The translations under genes and the position numbers were made by a program. Under the pieces are notes generated by a model, which saw only the letters and a list, made by a program, of their open reading frames with translations, was not told where the DNA came from and did not search any database. From Candidatus Nitrosopelagicus sp. (GTDB taxonomy: Archaea > Thermoproteota > Nitrososphaeria > Nitrososphaerales > Nitrosopumilaceae), in assembly GCA_028344575.1 (NCBI GenBank), contig JAOMBO010000002.1, positions 62,001-126,000 of the forward strand: a stretch of 64,000 nt of DNA. The letters run 5' to 3'. Positions 1 to 9,062 of this stretch are shown here, one piece after another. Numbering within the stretch: the stretch's first letter is position 1; each line of letters starts with the position of its first letter.

Positions 1-1
1 A

Positions 2-535
2 TGCCTCAGAAGAGCATTTTATGATAGAACAGATGAAATTGAAAAAGATAGAACCAGTTTTTCAGATCTAATAGGAGGTATGTTTAGACAGTTAGATTAT
101 GGTGCAAAACCTCAAGATTTTTCCCTAGAAGATATCAATCTACAAGCTCAAGCAGACCTGATTGTAGATGATTTAGTAATGGTTTTCAGATCAACTGGAG
201 ATTTTCCAGAGAGCCCAAATGCAAAAGATTTGTTGTACATTAACGCATGTATGTACGCATACGAAAAGGTTGATGGAGTTATAATTTACATAAACGGAAA
301 AGGTGATGAGATATCATTTTCAGTTACAAAACATAAGAAAATGTTCGAAGAAACTATCAGAAGAGTTCGCGTACTAAACGATTTACTAAAAGAGAAAAAG
401 ACCCCAATTTTAGAGACATCTGTAGAATGTACAGATTGTCAATATTTTGAAAGATGTTATACAAATAGGAAGGCTGGGAAGACCATCAACTTCTTTGGTG
501 CAGGAAAAGACTTCCTCGACAGCATGAAATCTTAG
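2..535 (+). CDS. Cas4/RecB-like Fe-S nuclease, 5' end cut by the window
   Basis: The reading frame is open from base 2, in phase with the listed ATG at 80, so the gene starts outside the window. The upstream codons read CLRRAFYDR, like the first cysteine of Cas4/RecB exonucleases. The C-terminus carries C-x2-C-x5-C (residues 117-126 of the listed ORF), the other three ligands of the Cas4 iron-sulfur cluster. Between them are QADLIVDD (motif II Asp) and VMVFRSTG, where the family usually has E-x-K. Here the Lys position appears to be Arg, so activity is uncertain. A 'GIDG/VDGVIIY' style strand and the basic helix before the cysteines also fit the family. No CRISPR array or other cas gene is visible, so this is probably a stand-alone Cas4-like protein. 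Confidence 0.7.
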   Translation, partial: CLRRAFYDRTDEIEKDRTSFSDLIGGMFRQLDYGAKPQDFSLEDINLQAQADLIVDDLVMVFRSTGDFPESPNAKDLLYINACMYAYEKVDGVIIYINGKGDEISFSVTKHKKMFEETIRRVRVLNDLLKEKKTPILETSVECTDCQYFERCYTNRKAGKTINFFGAGKDFLDSMKS

Positions 536-579
536 ATAAAAATAAGAAAAAGAAAAGAAAATTCTTTTGTGGTTTTAGT

Positions 580-693
580 TTATTCGCCTGGTTCTTCTGG
601 GTGGCCTTTGCCTCTAAGTGCAAATGTAACTACTGCTAATGCGATTGCTACGCCAATTGCTGAACCGAATGCGGCCATATCTGCTTCTGCCAT
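580..693 (-). CDS. 37-aa single-pass membrane protein
   Basis: This short ORF is below the ORF-track cutoff. Its protein begins MAEADMAAFGS, has one hydrophobic alanine/valine-rich helix (about residues 8-26), then a short positively charged tail with LRGKGHPEEPGE. The composition suggests a small inner-membrane peptide or complex subunit with the tail in the cytoplasm. It sits alone between a Cas4-like gene and a secreted protein, transcribed towards the former. I do not recognise the family. Confidence 0.55.
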   Translation of the reverse strand: MAEADMAAFGSAIGVAIALAVVTFALRGKGHPEEPGE

Positions 694-757
694 GGTGAAA
701 TCTTTTAGAAATAGAATATAACGTGTTGTATCATAATTTTGAAAAATTGTGATACTA

Positions 758-1309
758 TTACTTAGTGAATTCGAAGAATACTTCGTTTTCTCCGCCTGCA
801 GTCATAGAACTGAGGTTGTAGTATGCCTCACCAGTAACTCTCCACTTAGGATCGCCATTTTCTAATGCACTCCACAATTCAGGAATATTGCCATTATTCT
901 TGATAGTAAACTCATCTGAGATAATACTTGGTCTATCACTTAGAATTGTGAAGTAATTTGATGCAGATACTATTCCACCAGGAGCGGCTCTATCGCCAAT
1001 TGATTTTACACCAATCTTCATATCATCTTCATAGACAGTATAACGAATCATTTCCAAGATTACACCTTTGTAATTTGGGTTTGTGACCTTGAATGAGATT
1101 TCAACAAATGCGGTTCTTTCATCAACGTCTAGAATCTCTACATCTTCAAGCTCAATGATTAATGGAATTAATGTAGGCATTCCACCAGAAGTACCGATAC
1201 GAACCTCGCTTGAGGTATCATCGATAATTGAGGTACCTGAATATGCAATTATCAGAATTACTACCGCAAATGCGCCAATAACTCCAAGAACAGGTATTTT
1301 TGGATTCAA
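758..1309 (-). CDS. membrane-anchored LEA14/WHy-like domain protein
   Basis: The 183-aa protein starts at a TTG codon. It has an N-terminal hydrophobic anchor (about residues 7-24) followed by an extracellular beta-rich domain. The pattern 'VEISFKVTNPNYKGVILEMIRYTVYEDDMKIG' resembles LEA14/WHy domains, which use N-P-N turns in an immunoglobulin-like fold. A paralogue with the same layout lies at 53811-54305. The role is unknown; extracellular binding or envelope stress protection is a guess. Confidence 0.6.
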   Translation of the reverse strand: MNPKIPVLGVIGAFAVVILIIAYSGTSIIDDTSSEVRIGTSGGMPTLIPLIIELEDVEILDVDERTAFVEISFKVTNPNYKGVILEMIRYTVYEDDMKIGVKSIGDRAAPGGIVSASNYFTILSDRPSIISDEFTIKNNGNIPELWSALENGDPKWRVTGEAYYNLSSMTAGGENEVFFEFTK

Positions 1310-1375
1310 TAAAAATTTCTTGTTTTTTGTTCATAAAAAGGAACCTAAAATATAGCACTAGTACTGAAGGAGATT

Positions 1376-1729
1376 ATGCAGTATTTTCAGGCGGTTCAGG
1401 AAGGCAAAAAACGAGCAAATGAAGCTCAAATGAAATTATTTGATGTTGCAGGATTTGCCATGTTAACTCTGACTACAAAAAAGAAGGATGGAAAATTTAT
1501 TCCCATAGGAGTGGAGAACTACTGTGCTGCAATACATCGACCTGAGGGGTATTTGGTAATCTTAGTTGATGCAGAAGGCTATACCAAAGCACAGACAAAG
1601 GATTTAGAAAAAGAAGAGGCTGCAAAGATTTATTCCAAAGTTGAAGAATCAGGAATTGAGCAATTTCCCGGAAATCAAATTACAATTTGGACAGAGACAT
1701 TTGATACGATTCAATCAGAATTCAAATAA
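1376..1729 (+). CDS. conserved hypothetical protein, 117 aa
   Basis: The start is supported by a GGAG Shine-Dalgarno a few bases before ATG. The protein is soluble and mixed alpha/beta, with a basic helix at the start and an acidic C-terminal half; there is no signal peptide, TM segment or cysteine pair. The lone cysteine is in VENYCAAIHR. I recognise no domain. It is transcribed convergently with the TPR gene that follows, 7 nt between stops. Confidence 0.6.
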   Translation: MQYFQAVQEGKKRANEAQMKLFDVAGFAMLTLTTKKKDGKFIPIGVENYCAAIHRPEGYLVILVDAEGYTKAQTKDLEKEEAAKIYSKVEESGIEQFPGNQITIWTETFDTIQSEFK

Positions 1730-1736
1730 TATAATT

Positions 1737-2228
1737 TTAGATTGTAACTGCTTTAAACTCATTTAGATTTTTGATATCAATAAAATCAATATCACATTTT
1801 GCTTGTTCCTTGTATGCAGCATCTAATTTTATCAATTGAGATAATACCTCTAATCCCTCTGTGAGTTTCCCGGATTTGATTAAAGATGATGCCATATTGT
1901 ACATTCCAGTCTTACTGTCTGGTTTTACCTTCAAAACTAAATCAAAACATTCTATGGCCGGATTATACTGTTCAATTTTGTGATAGCATAATCCCTTATT
2001 CAGTAATGCCAAGATGTTTTCTTTTTCTTGTACCAAAACACCATCATAACAAATTATTGCATCTTCAAATTTTCCAAATTTTCCAAATATGTTACCTTTT
2101 TTGAGTAACGCCTCTAAATTGGTTGGATCTTGGTCAAGAACTTTTTGATAAAATACTAATGCATCTTTTGGATTACCGAGATTTAGTGATGTTTGTCCAC
2201 TTTTTAGTAATGATTCTATTTCAGACAT
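1737..2228 (-). CDS. TPR-repeat protein, 163 aa
   Basis: Three to four tetratricopeptide repeats cover nearly the whole protein, seen as repeats of the form 'GNPKDALVFYQKVLDQDPTNLEALLKKG' spaced by 34 residues. TPR proteins are helical scaffolds for protein-protein contact, and no catalytic domain is fused here. It lies 11 nt downstream of the UMP kinase start-to-stop unit and is probably the last gene of the tmk operon. Related TPR proteins occur at 7718 and 30173. Confidence 0.75.
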   Translation of the reverse strand: MSEIESLLKSGQTSLNLGNPKDALVFYQKVLDQDPTNLEALLKKGNIFGKFGKFEDAIICYDGVLVQEKENILALLNKGLCYHKIEQYNPAIECFDLVLKVKPDSKTGMYNMASSLIKSGKLTEGLEVLSQLIKLDAAYKEQAKCDIDFIDIKNLNEFKAVTI

Positions 2229-2239
2229 GAATTATGTGA

Positions 2240-2923
2240 TTATTTTTTTCCTAAAAGAATTTCAGTACCTGCTGCACCACCCTTGATTGCCTTTTCAAGA
2301 GTTTTGATATCAGATTTTATTACTCTAGTTTTAATTTTTGAGCGTTCTATAATTTTGAGTGCAACAATATCCATTAGATCATATCCGCCGGCTACAGAAT
2401 CCTCATGAATTAGAAGTTTTTTCAGGTTTTTCATTTCAATTGTTTTGAAGAGTTTTGCTTTTTTATTTTTGTTAGGATCAGAGTCATAAATTCCAGAAAC
2501 ATCAGTTGCGTTAAGAAACTGTTCAGCATCTACCTTTTCAGCAATTAATGCAGCGGTTCCATTTGTTGATTGTCCTGGATGTAGTCCGCCAGCAATTACA
2601 ATTAATCCACTATCTACTGCATGCTTTGCTTCTCGCAAAGTGGTTGGTGGATGTGGGTATGCCTTGTCTTTTAGTGCATAAATGAGTAATTTTGCATTTA
2701 ATCTTGATATCTCAATTCCTAATTCATCTAGGGTGGATTCATCAGCGCCTGAAGAGCGAGCATGTGTAATGTAGTGTCTTGCAATCTTTCCACCACCAGC
2801 AACTATGATTGGTTGGTATGTTTTGCTAATTTTTACCAAAAATCTAGCATAATCCTTGAGGAGTTTGACGTTCTCCATTGCAAAGACCTTGCCTGAAAAT
2901 TTGATTACAATTTTTTTCTTCAT
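2240..2923 (-). CDS. pyrH: uridylate (UMP) kinase, archaeal type
   Basis: Phosphorylates UMP to UDP with ATP in pyrimidine nucleotide synthesis. The amino-acid-kinase fold is clear: KFSGKVF at the N-terminus (phosphate loop), [11 protein letters not shown], then [16 protein letters not shown] for nucleotide and substrate binding, and [14 protein letters not shown], a hallmark of archaeal/bacterial PyrH. At 227 aa it has the normal family length. It lies 2 nt from the HD-domain gene, and thymidylate kinase is in the same operon, so the unit serves nucleotide pools. Confidence 0.9.
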   Translation of the reverse strand: MKKKIVIKFSGKVFAMENVKLLKDYARFLVKISKTYQPIIVAGGGKIARHYITHARSSGADESTLDELGIEISRLNAKLLIYALKDKAYPHPPTTLREAKHAVDSGLIVIAGGLHPGQSTNGTAALIAEKVDAEQFLNATDVSGIYDSDPNKNKKAKLFKTIEMKNLKKLLIHEDSVAGGYDLMDIVALKIIERSKIKTRVIKSDIKTLEKAIKGGAAGTEILLGKK

Positions 2924-2925
2924 TA

Positions 2926-4164
2926 TTACAGTTCACCAAGAATTGATTTTGCAGCAATTTCAACTTTGTTTCTGTTCTTTTGTTGAGTATATGCTCTAAG
3001 AATATTCATTTTTCCAGACATTGTAGATACGAGAGGTATTTCTGATATTGGGATTATTTGAGGAGTGATTTTGTTTCCCTCTTTTTTGATTAAGATTATA
3101 GAGTTTGATTCTTTTTTAGATGGAGCAAGAGGCATGGAATGAGTAGTAGTGGTATCTATGAAAACTTGATTTTCTGCTAGTTTTGCTTTTTTAGCAATAT
3201 CTTCTCTAAATTGTTTTAGCGTATTTTTTCCAAATGACTTTTTGCCAGAAATTGTTTTCTCAAATACGCATTTGAAGAGTTTTCTATCCTGATAGTCAAC
3301 TGCAATTTTTTTGGCTGCCTTTAACTCTGAATTTGTTTCTGGAAGAGATGTTAATTGTTCTAAAATGGTATCATCTGTTTGTTTTACATATTCTTGAGCA
3401 TTCATTTTACTTAATCCCAAATGATCATCAGCCAAAGTCATTGCCTCTAACAGCATTACTTCTCCTGCACGGACAGTTTTGTGAAAGTATACAGCCTTGA
3501 ACATCTGAAAACGAGAGATCATCATAGTTTCAAAATTTACTAGAGCCGAACTTTGTAGCGCAAGTTTATTTTTGTAAATCTCAAAGGAGTTTGTTATACG
3601 ATTATGATCAATTTTTGCATGCTCAGCGCCTGTGAAATAGCCGTCTCTTAGAAGATAATCCATCATATCAGCAGAAAGTGCACCAGAGATAATTTCATTT
3701 TCAAACTGTTTACTTCCTTCTCCAACTGCAAGACGATTAATTTTTTTCTTATCAGTTGTTTTAGAAATTATATCACCAATTTCTGATTTTAAGATTATTT
3801 CTTTTCCAATCTGTTCATGTGTTATCCGTTTTTTTTTCTGTAACACCTCTTCAAATAGATGTGAAAATGGACCATGACCAATGTCATGTAGTAATGCTGC
3901 TAATCTAATATCATCAATGTCAGTTACTGGCATTTGTTTTTTTGATGCTAGTGAGTTTGCAGCCATTCCGGCAATGTGCATCACACCAAGTGAGTGTTCA
4001 AATCTTGTATGTTGTGCGCCAGGATATGTCAAATGTGCACCAGATAATTGTTTGATTCTTCTCAATCTTTGAAAGACGGATGTATCAACTATTTTTTGTT
4101 CAGTACTGTTCAGTCGAATGAAATCATGAATTGGATCTGTAATTTCTAAAAATTGGTTTTTCAT
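2926..4164 (-). CDS. HD-domain phosphohydrolase (dNTPase/SAMHD1-like)
   Basis: The 412-aa protein carries the full HD metal site: TRFEHSLGV, then [12 protein letters not shown] (about residues 92-103), and a downstream Asp in [16 protein letters not shown]. This arrangement belongs to the dGTPase/SAMHD1 group that hydrolyses dNTPs or related nucleotides. The position between thymidylate kinase (4-nt overlap) and UMP kinase supports a role in balancing nucleotide pools. Substrate specificity cannot be read from the sequence. Confidence 0.85.
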   Translation of the reverse strand: MKNQFLEITDPIHDFIRLNSTEQKIVDTSVFQRLRRIKQLSGAHLTYPGAQHTRFEHSLGVMHIAGMAANSLASKKQMPVTDIDDIRLAALLHDIGHGPFSHLFEEVLQKKKRITHEQIGKEIILKSEIGDIISKTTDKKKINRLAVGEGSKQFENEIISGALSADMMDYLLRDGYFTGAEHAKIDHNRITNSFEIYKNKLALQSSALVNFETMMISRFQMFKAVYFHKTVRAGEVMLLEAMTLADDHLGLSKMNAQEYVKQTDDTILEQLTSLPETNSELKAAKKIAVDYQDRKLFKCVFEKTISGKKSFGKNTLKQFREDIAKKAKLAENQVFIDTTTTHSMPLAPSKKESNSIILIKKEGNKITPQIIPISEIPLVSTMSGKMNILRAYTQQKNRNKVEIAAKSILGEL

Positions 4165-4742
4165 AGCCCCATCTTTTTTGCTACGACCTTCATTACGTCA
4201 TTATGAACATCATTTTTTGACTGAGATGCATTTACCACCTTCCATCTTTTCTTTTTTGCTAATTTACGATATCCTTGAGAGATTTTGTTTGAAAATTTCT
4301 TATTTTTTTCAAATTTATCACGATTTTGTTTTTTTCTTGCAAATGACTCTTTTTGAGGCACATCTAGAACAATGACTAGGTCAGATTTTGGTAATCCCTC
4401 ATCTAATTTCTCTAGCCAATCTAGTTTGAGGCCGTTTGTTATTCCATATACCAGATTAGATTCCCTGTATCGATTCATTATAACAACAGAATTTTTCTCA
4501 TTAGCTTTTATGACATCACCTGCTCGTTCCCATCTGTTTGCTGCAAGTAAACAGTGGATTACCTGTGCGGGATATTTTCGCTTTCCATGAAGATATCTAT
4601 CAATTTCTTTTCCAATAGGAGTTGTATAATCAGGAAATGAGAATAGCTTTACCTTTAGTTTTGCAGAACGAAGTTTTCTTTGTAACATAGCAGACTGGGT
4701 CTTTTTTCCAGCTTGGTCACCACCTTCAAATGTAATTATCAA
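4161..4742 (-). CDS. tmk: thymidylate kinase
   Basis: Phosphorylates dTMP to dTDP. The P-loop is FEGGDQAGKKTQ at the N-terminus. RYRESNLVYG corresponds to the DR(Y/F)-type substrate loop, and LVIVLDVPQKESFARKKQNRDKFEKN is the LID region. At 193 aa it has the usual length. It is the first gene of the operon; its promoter should lie in 4743-4784, where TTTTAATT-like TATA sequence sits about 25 nt before the start. It overlaps the HD-domain gene by 4 nt. Confidence 0.88.
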   Translation of the reverse strand: MIITFEGGDQAGKKTQSAMLQRKLRSAKLKVKLFSFPDYTTPIGKEIDRYLHGKRKYPAQVIHCLLAANRWERAGDVIKANEKNSVVIMNRYRESNLVYGITNGLKLDWLEKLDEGLPKSDLVIVLDVPQKESFARKKQNRDKFEKNKKFSNKISQGYRKLAKKKRWKVVNASQSKNDVHNDVMKVVAKKMGL

Positions 4743-4784
4743 TGTATAGACGAATCTTTCTTTGAATTAAAATCTTGGGCAGGA

Positions 4785-4913
4785 TTATGAAAAGTTTTTT
4801 CTACCTACCTTTAGTTTATCGAGGCGTGTGGTTTCTTCATCATTTACCTTTTCTTCAACCTCTGTTTTGATTTTACTTGATTTTCTCGACTTTGATGATG
4901 CCATTTTGCTCAT
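4785..4913 (-). CDS. small basic protein, 42 aa
   Basis: This short ORF is absent from the track. It reads MSKMASSKSRKSSKIK and ends DKLKVGRKNFS; it is strongly charged and has no hydrophobic segment. A TTTAAAAT TATA-like box lies about 25 nt upstream of ATG, as in the leaderless genes of this genome, which favours a real gene. A later in-frame ATG three codons on is an alternative start. Function unknown; the charge pattern would fit a nucleic-acid-associated peptide. Confidence 0.5.
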   Translation of the reverse strand: MSKMASSKSRKSSKIKTEVEEKVNDEETTRLDKLKVGRKNFS

Positions 4914-4975
4914 ACACCACTAAGCCTTTATTCATTTTAAAGAAAGCGATCGTTCTTTGGAATGAGAATCTAGAA

Positions 4976-6526
4976 CTATCTCTTCTTGAATAGAGCAGAA
5001 ATTCCAATTATTACGCCTGATGCGATCATTCCTAGTACTCCAACGGTTTCATTTGACTGGAACATAAATGCAGAACCAAGAAAAACGGCTGCAGCAAAAA
5101 TACTTCCGGCTAACATTGTATTGTTCTTTTTACCAGACTGTTGTTGCATCAGTTTTGTATCATCCATGAATTTTTTAATTTCAGGTGCTATCGTTAATGT
5201 ATCTTCAATTGTTTTTGCAAAACGTGAAAATGATCTTTTAATCTCTTCAACGTATGCATCTTTGATTAGTGATTCTTCTTCTAAGATTTGTCCTAGTACC
5301 TTGATGAACTTGAAATCAACTTTGTGTGTATGGTAGATGCCTTCTATTATTGTGGACATTCTCAAGTATAACGCTAAATGTTTTGGTAATTTGAATGGAA
5401 ATTTGGACATTGTCTTATTTGCCATATTCATTAACTGTTCAACCTCCATCTCATCAGGTTTCTTACCATACATGGATTTGATTGATAGCTCGATTCCTTT
5501 TTCAATCACTTGACGGTTAAAATCAGGTGCTAGCATTCCTAGCTCGTCCATTGCTGTGACCGTACGTGGTGGATTTTTTTCTATTAATCCAAGGTATAGC
5601 CTGACTAGCTTTACTCTAGTTTCATCATTAATACGACCAATCATACCAAAGTCATACAAAATTAGAGTACCATCATCTTTTACAGAGATATTTCCGGGAT
5701 GTGGGTCTGCATGAAATATGGAATGCTTGAGAAGCATCGTAAAGAAGACCTTGTGAACATCAATTACCAGTTGTTGTCTGTCTATGCCCTTTTCATCTAA
5801 TGATTGAATATCTGTAACCTTGATTCCTGGGATATACTCCATTGTGAGAATGTTTTTGGTAGAATAATCATCATGTACGTTTGGAATGACGACATTGTCG
5901 TATGGTTCCATGTTTTTCTTTATTGTCTTTAGATTGTCAGACTCTTTTGTATAGTCTAACTCTTCATGCATCGACTCTACGAACTGTTTCATTATAGGAA
6001 TTATAGAGAATCTCAAGTTTGGGTCTACAAACTTCATTGCAAATGGAATGATCTTCATTAGTACCTTGAGATCTTTTTCTACAACCTTTTCAATTCCTGG
6101 TCGTTTTACTTTAACAATTACCTGCTGACCATTCCTAGTTCCTCTGTAAACCTGACCTAAAGAGGCACCAGATAGCGCGGTAGTTTCTAATGAATCGAAT
6201 TTTTCATCAATCTTTCCAATGTCTCGTTCTATAACCGGTCTGACCTTCTCAAAGGATTCTGCTGGAACATCATCTTGCAGTTTTGATAGCTCTTTGAGAT
6301 ATGGTTCTGGTAAAATGTCAGCTCTTGAAGATAGCCATTGTCCAAATTTTATGTAGACAGGACCTAAAGAGATGCATGTGTTTAGGATTCGTCTTGCATG
6401 ACGCTTGAATCGTTCTTCATCTACATCTTTTTTGTCATCAGATATCCATAAGACGCGATCTTTTCTTAACGCTAAGATTGATGGCAATAATTTGATGAAA
6501 ACGTAGATTGTCCTTCCTAAAACCAT
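4976..6526 (-). CDS. ABC1/AarF/UbiB-family protein kinase-like ATPase
   Basis: At 516 aa the gene carries all UbiB-family hallmarks: KFGQWLSSRADILP near residue 60, the alanine-rich loop GASLGQVYRG, the VKVKRPG lysine, HADPHPGNIS (catalytic loop) and LYDFGMIG (metal-binding DFG-like). Two TM helices close the C-terminus. Family members bind ATP and support isoprenoid-quinone or lipid metabolism at the membrane. The two small upstream genes in the same direction, one a glycine-rich membrane protein, may be partners. Confidence 0.88.
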   Translation of the reverse strand: MVLGRTIYVFIKLLPSILALRKDRVLWISDDKKDVDEERFKRHARRILNTCISLGPVYIKFGQWLSSRADILPEPYLKELSKLQDDVPAESFEKVRPVIERDIGKIDEKFDSLETTALSGASLGQVYRGTRNGQQVIVKVKRPGIEKVVEKDLKVLMKIIPFAMKFVDPNLRFSIIPIMKQFVESMHEELDYTKESDNLKTIKKNMEPYDNVVIPNVHDDYSTKNILTMEYIPGIKVTDIQSLDEKGIDRQQLVIDVHKVFFTMLLKHSIFHADPHPGNISVKDDGTLILYDFGMIGRINDETRVKLVRLYLGLIEKNPPRTVTAMDELGMLAPDFNRQVIEKGIELSIKSMYGKKPDEMEVEQLMNMANKTMSKFPFKLPKHLALYLRMSTIIEGIYHTHKVDFKFIKVLGQILEEESLIKDAYVEEIKRSFSRFAKTIEDTLTIAPEIKKFMDDTKLMQQQSGKKNNTMLAGSIFAAAVFLGSAFMFQSNETVGVLGMIASGVIIGISALFKKR

Positions 6527-6532
6527 TGTAAG

Positions 6533-6667
6533 TTACTCCCTTAGTTCCTGTTGTTTTTTGATCGCTGTTTGTAGTTCTAGATTTAATTTTTTAAGTTGAA
6601 TTTTGTTTTCTCTTATCTCAGATGCGATAAAATCAATTGTTTTTTGAATTGTCTCTTTTTCGTCCAT
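6533..6667 (-). CDS. 44-aa coiled-coil protein between membrane gene and AarF kinase
   Basis: This ORF is too short for the track. It begins MDEKETIQKTIDFIASEI and is a continuous charged helix with leucine/isoleucine heptads, so a coiled coil is likely. It starts 4 nt after the stop of the 131-aa gene and ends 6 nt before the AarF start, so the three genes form one operon. A small helical adaptor for the kinase is an inference only. Confidence 0.6.
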   Translation of the reverse strand: MDEKETIQKTIDFIASEIRENKIQLKKLNLELQTAIKKQQELRE

Positions 6668-6671
6668 TGTA

Positions 6672-7067
6672 TCAATCCATTTTTTCCTTTATTTTTTTAG
6701 ATATTTTGTATGATGCATACCCTGCAGCTAACGATGCTGCCAATCCACCAATTACCGCTTGCTGTTTTCTATATGGACTGTTTTTTTTAATTTTGTAAAT
6801 GTAAGATCCAATTGCTGCACCGCCAATTGCAGCACCTGCTAAACCGATTAACACTTCTTGTGCATCATGAATGAGATGTCCCATTGGGTCTTCTCTTGGG
6901 TCTACCTTATCGGTATGAACTGTAAATTTGTCTTTGTACTCTCTGATGTGTAAATTTCCTTTTCTGTATTGTTTTAAAGCGCCTTTCTTATCACCAAGTT
7001 TTGTCTCTTCAGCACCCATCAGTACGACTCGTTTCAAATCTAAAGGGATGTCAATTTCTTGTGTCAT
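6672..7067 (-). CDS. membrane protein with glycine-zipper helices, 131 aa
   Basis: The N-terminal half is soluble and charged. The C-terminal half has two hydrophobic glycine/alanine-rich helices, EVLIGLAGAAIGGAAIGSYIY and AVIGGLAASLAAGYASYKI, separated by a basic loop, and ends in a lysine-rich tail. This suggests a small membrane protein with tightly packed helices. It is the first gene of the operon leading to the AarF/UbiB kinase. The family is not recognised. Confidence 0.65.
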   Translation of the reverse strand: MTQEIDIPLDLKRVVLMGAEETKLGDKKGALKQYRKGNLHIREYKDKFTVHTDKVDPREDPMGHLIHDAQEVLIGLAGAAIGGAAIGSYIYKIKKNSPYRKQQAVIGGLAASLAAGYASYKISKKIKEKMD

Positions 7068-7164
7068 AGTGATCGATCCTAGACTGCCATTACTATAAGA
7101 ATTGTATCTGAGTAACTAGGCACAACTAGGCAGTTTTTGTCTCAAACCTTCAATCTAACATAAA

Positions 7165-7210
7165 AGAACTATTATTTTTTGAGAAAAAGAAGAGACGAAA
7201 AAATAGTTCT
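7165..7210. repeat. inverted repeat upstream of HTH gene (operator candidate)
   Basis: Two perfect 9-nt arms, AGAACTATT and AATAGTTCT, are separated by 28 nt. The second arm touches the TATA-like box (CTTATACTTT) of the downstream HTH gene at 7239. The position suggests an operator for autoregulation, though a long-loop hairpin is also possible. Confidence 0.45.
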
Positions 7211-7238
7211 CTTATACTTTTTTGTTCTACTGTATATC

Positions 7239-7649
7239 ATGAGTGAAGAGAAGAGAGGCGGACCATACACAAAACCGCAACAAGAAAAGCGTCGTAGACA
7301 AGTGCATGAGATGTACTTTGAGAAGGGACGTTCTGCTGTGAGTATTGCAAGAGAGTTGGGCGTGAATAGAAATACTGTAAATGAAGATGTTAGATTTTGG
7401 TGTGCAGAGATTGCATCTGAATACAAAAAAGAAAGACTTTCAGAGATGGCTTCTGGGCAATTTGAAAGATTTGAGTTACAAAGAGAGAGGTTGATGTGTT
7501 TGCTAGAGTCTGCTGGAAATGATGAGAAGCTTCGCATAGAGAAGCTTATGTTTGATATGGACTACAAGATGTTTTCATTGGTTACAAAGTATACAGGTGG
7601 ATTTAGAAACTTTGAGAAGCTGATGTTTGATGATAGAATTCAGTTTTAG
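7239..7649 (+). CDS. helix-turn-helix DNA-binding protein, 136 aa
   Basis: The track starts 20 codons earlier, but CTTATACTTTT, a TATA-like box, lies inside that extension and the ATG at 7239 is the right distance for a leaderless start. The protein has a basic N-terminus and a clear HTH (AVSIARELGVNRNTVNEDVRFW) like resolvase/Sigma-like HTH_23/Hin domains. It continues with a helical, methionine-rich C-terminal region. It is probably a small transcription factor. It lies near the left edge of the island and has an inverted repeat in its promoter. Confidence 0.7.
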   Translation: MSEEKRGGPYTKPQQEKRRRQVHEMYFEKGRSAVSIARELGVNRNTVNEDVRFWCAEIASEYKKERLSEMASGQFERFELQRERLMCLLESAGNDEKLRIEKLMFDMDYKMFSLVTKYTGGFRNFEKLMFDDRIQF

Positions 7650-7717
7650 AATATTCGAAGTAGAGGGTTGAATGTAAAAATCACTATAAGCTAGTAGCGC
7701 CTCAATATACTGATATT

Positions 7718-9043
7718 TTGAATAGAAAAGAAATACCTGGAGATGATCCAGAAGATGATCCAGAAAAAGAAAATTTTGAATGGTATTTTTCTGAAAAATT
7801 TCCTACAAACAAATGGGATAAACTAGAAAAACTGTATGACGAGTATAATGAACTTATTGAACAAAATAAATCTAATGAAGAGATTTTAGAAAAATTAACA
7901 GAGATTATAAAAATTAGTCCAAACGAAACAGGTACTTGGCGTAGGATGGGGAGTTATTTATGGAGATTAGGTAGAAGTGAAGAGGCGTTGGAAGCTTTTG
8001 ATAGAGCAATTCAGCTAAAGGGAGGAAATGTGCTTGCATGGCATTACAAAGGACTAGTATTGTTATATGATTTTGAGAAATTTGGAGAATCACTAGAGTG
8101 TTTTGAAAAGGTGATGAAATATGATGAAAAACATGTTGATGCACGATATTATACTGCAGTTGCATTGGCTGGATTGAAAAGAAAAGATGAAGCGATTGAA
8201 TGTTGTGATGAAATGATGGAACTTGCAGGAAATACTTCAGAAGCATGGGCTCGTAAAGCAGACTTGTTACAAAATATGAATAGAAAGAAAAAGGCAATCG
8301 AATGTTATGATGAGGCAATCAAACTTGATAGAGAAAATATCAATTTATGGAGATTAAAATATGAAATATTATCTGAACTAAAAAACTTTCAAAAAACAAT
8401 AGAGTGTATAGATGAAATTTTAGCGCTTGATCCAGATGATGCAGATATCCAGTATAGCAAAGGCTGTTTGTTAATTCAATTACAAAGAGATGAAGAGGCA
8501 GTTGAGTGCTTGATGAAATGTAAAGATGGTTTATCCAGATTTGCCAATGGTATGACAGCGGGAGCAGATTACGCGCGTCGTCAAAGAAATTTTGGTGCAG
8601 CAATAAAAATTTGTGATAGAGCATTAAAGTTTGATAAAGAAAATGCAGTTGCATTACTCATCAAAACAATGTCACTAGTAGACGAATGGAGTGAAATTGC
8701 AACAGCGGCAATAGAAGCAGGATTAAAACATGATTTTGTGCGTAAACATGAAGCAATAAAGTACTGTCAGAAAATAATCAAATCAGATCTAAAAAGTACT
8801 AATGCTTTTCATCATATTAGTACCAGATTATTCATATCAGAACAATATGAGATAGCAATTGAATTTTGTGATAAAATTTTGCAAATTCAATCTTATGAAA
8901 ATGACGTTAGAGCATTAGGAGTAAAGGCGTTTTGTCTTAAAGAGTTGAACAAAAAAGAACAATCAGATGCTATGATGAAATTAATTCCTGGCAATACACC
9001 TCTAGATTTGATTTGGGAGAGAGCGGAATTTGCCAGATATTGA
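7718..9043 (+). CDS. large TPR protein, 441 aa
   Basis: It begins at TTG about 30 nt after a CTATAAG box; no ATG exists before residue 80, so TTG is the likely leaderless start. An acidic N-terminal region is followed by about nine TPR units (for example EALEAFDRAIQLKGGNVLAWHYKG), many with a conserved cysteine (ECCDEM, ECYDEA, ECIDEI). Scaffold function is likely, with no catalytic domain. It is convergent with the island operon, 20 nt between stops, and marks the island's left edge. Confidence 0.8.
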   Translation: MNRKEIPGDDPEDDPEKENFEWYFSEKFPTNKWDKLEKLYDEYNELIEQNKSNEEILEKLTEIIKISPNETGTWRRMGSYLWRLGRSEEALEAFDRAIQLKGGNVLAWHYKGLVLLYDFEKFGESLECFEKVMKYDEKHVDARYYTAVALAGLKRKDEAIECCDEMMELAGNTSEAWARKADLLQNMNRKKKAIECYDEAIKLDRENINLWRLKYEILSELKNFQKTIECIDEILALDPDDADIQYSKGCLLIQLQRDEEAVECLMKCKDGLSRFANGMTAGADYARRQRNFGAAIKICDRALKFDKENAVALLIKTMSLVDEWSEIATAAIEAGLKHDFVRKHEAIKYCQKIIKSDLKSTNAFHHISTRLFISEQYEIAIEFCDKILQIQSYENDVRALGVKAFCLKELNKKEQSDAMMKLIPGNTPLDLIWERAEFARY

Positions 9044-9062
9044 GCATAGCATGTCAAAATTT

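Noticed and set aside
7172-7537. Minus-strand 121-aa ORF opposite the HTH gene
   Set aside because: Serine/phenylalanine-rich antisense frame of a well-supported HTH gene. Several others of this type (57776, 37502, 35330, 42328) were also dropped.
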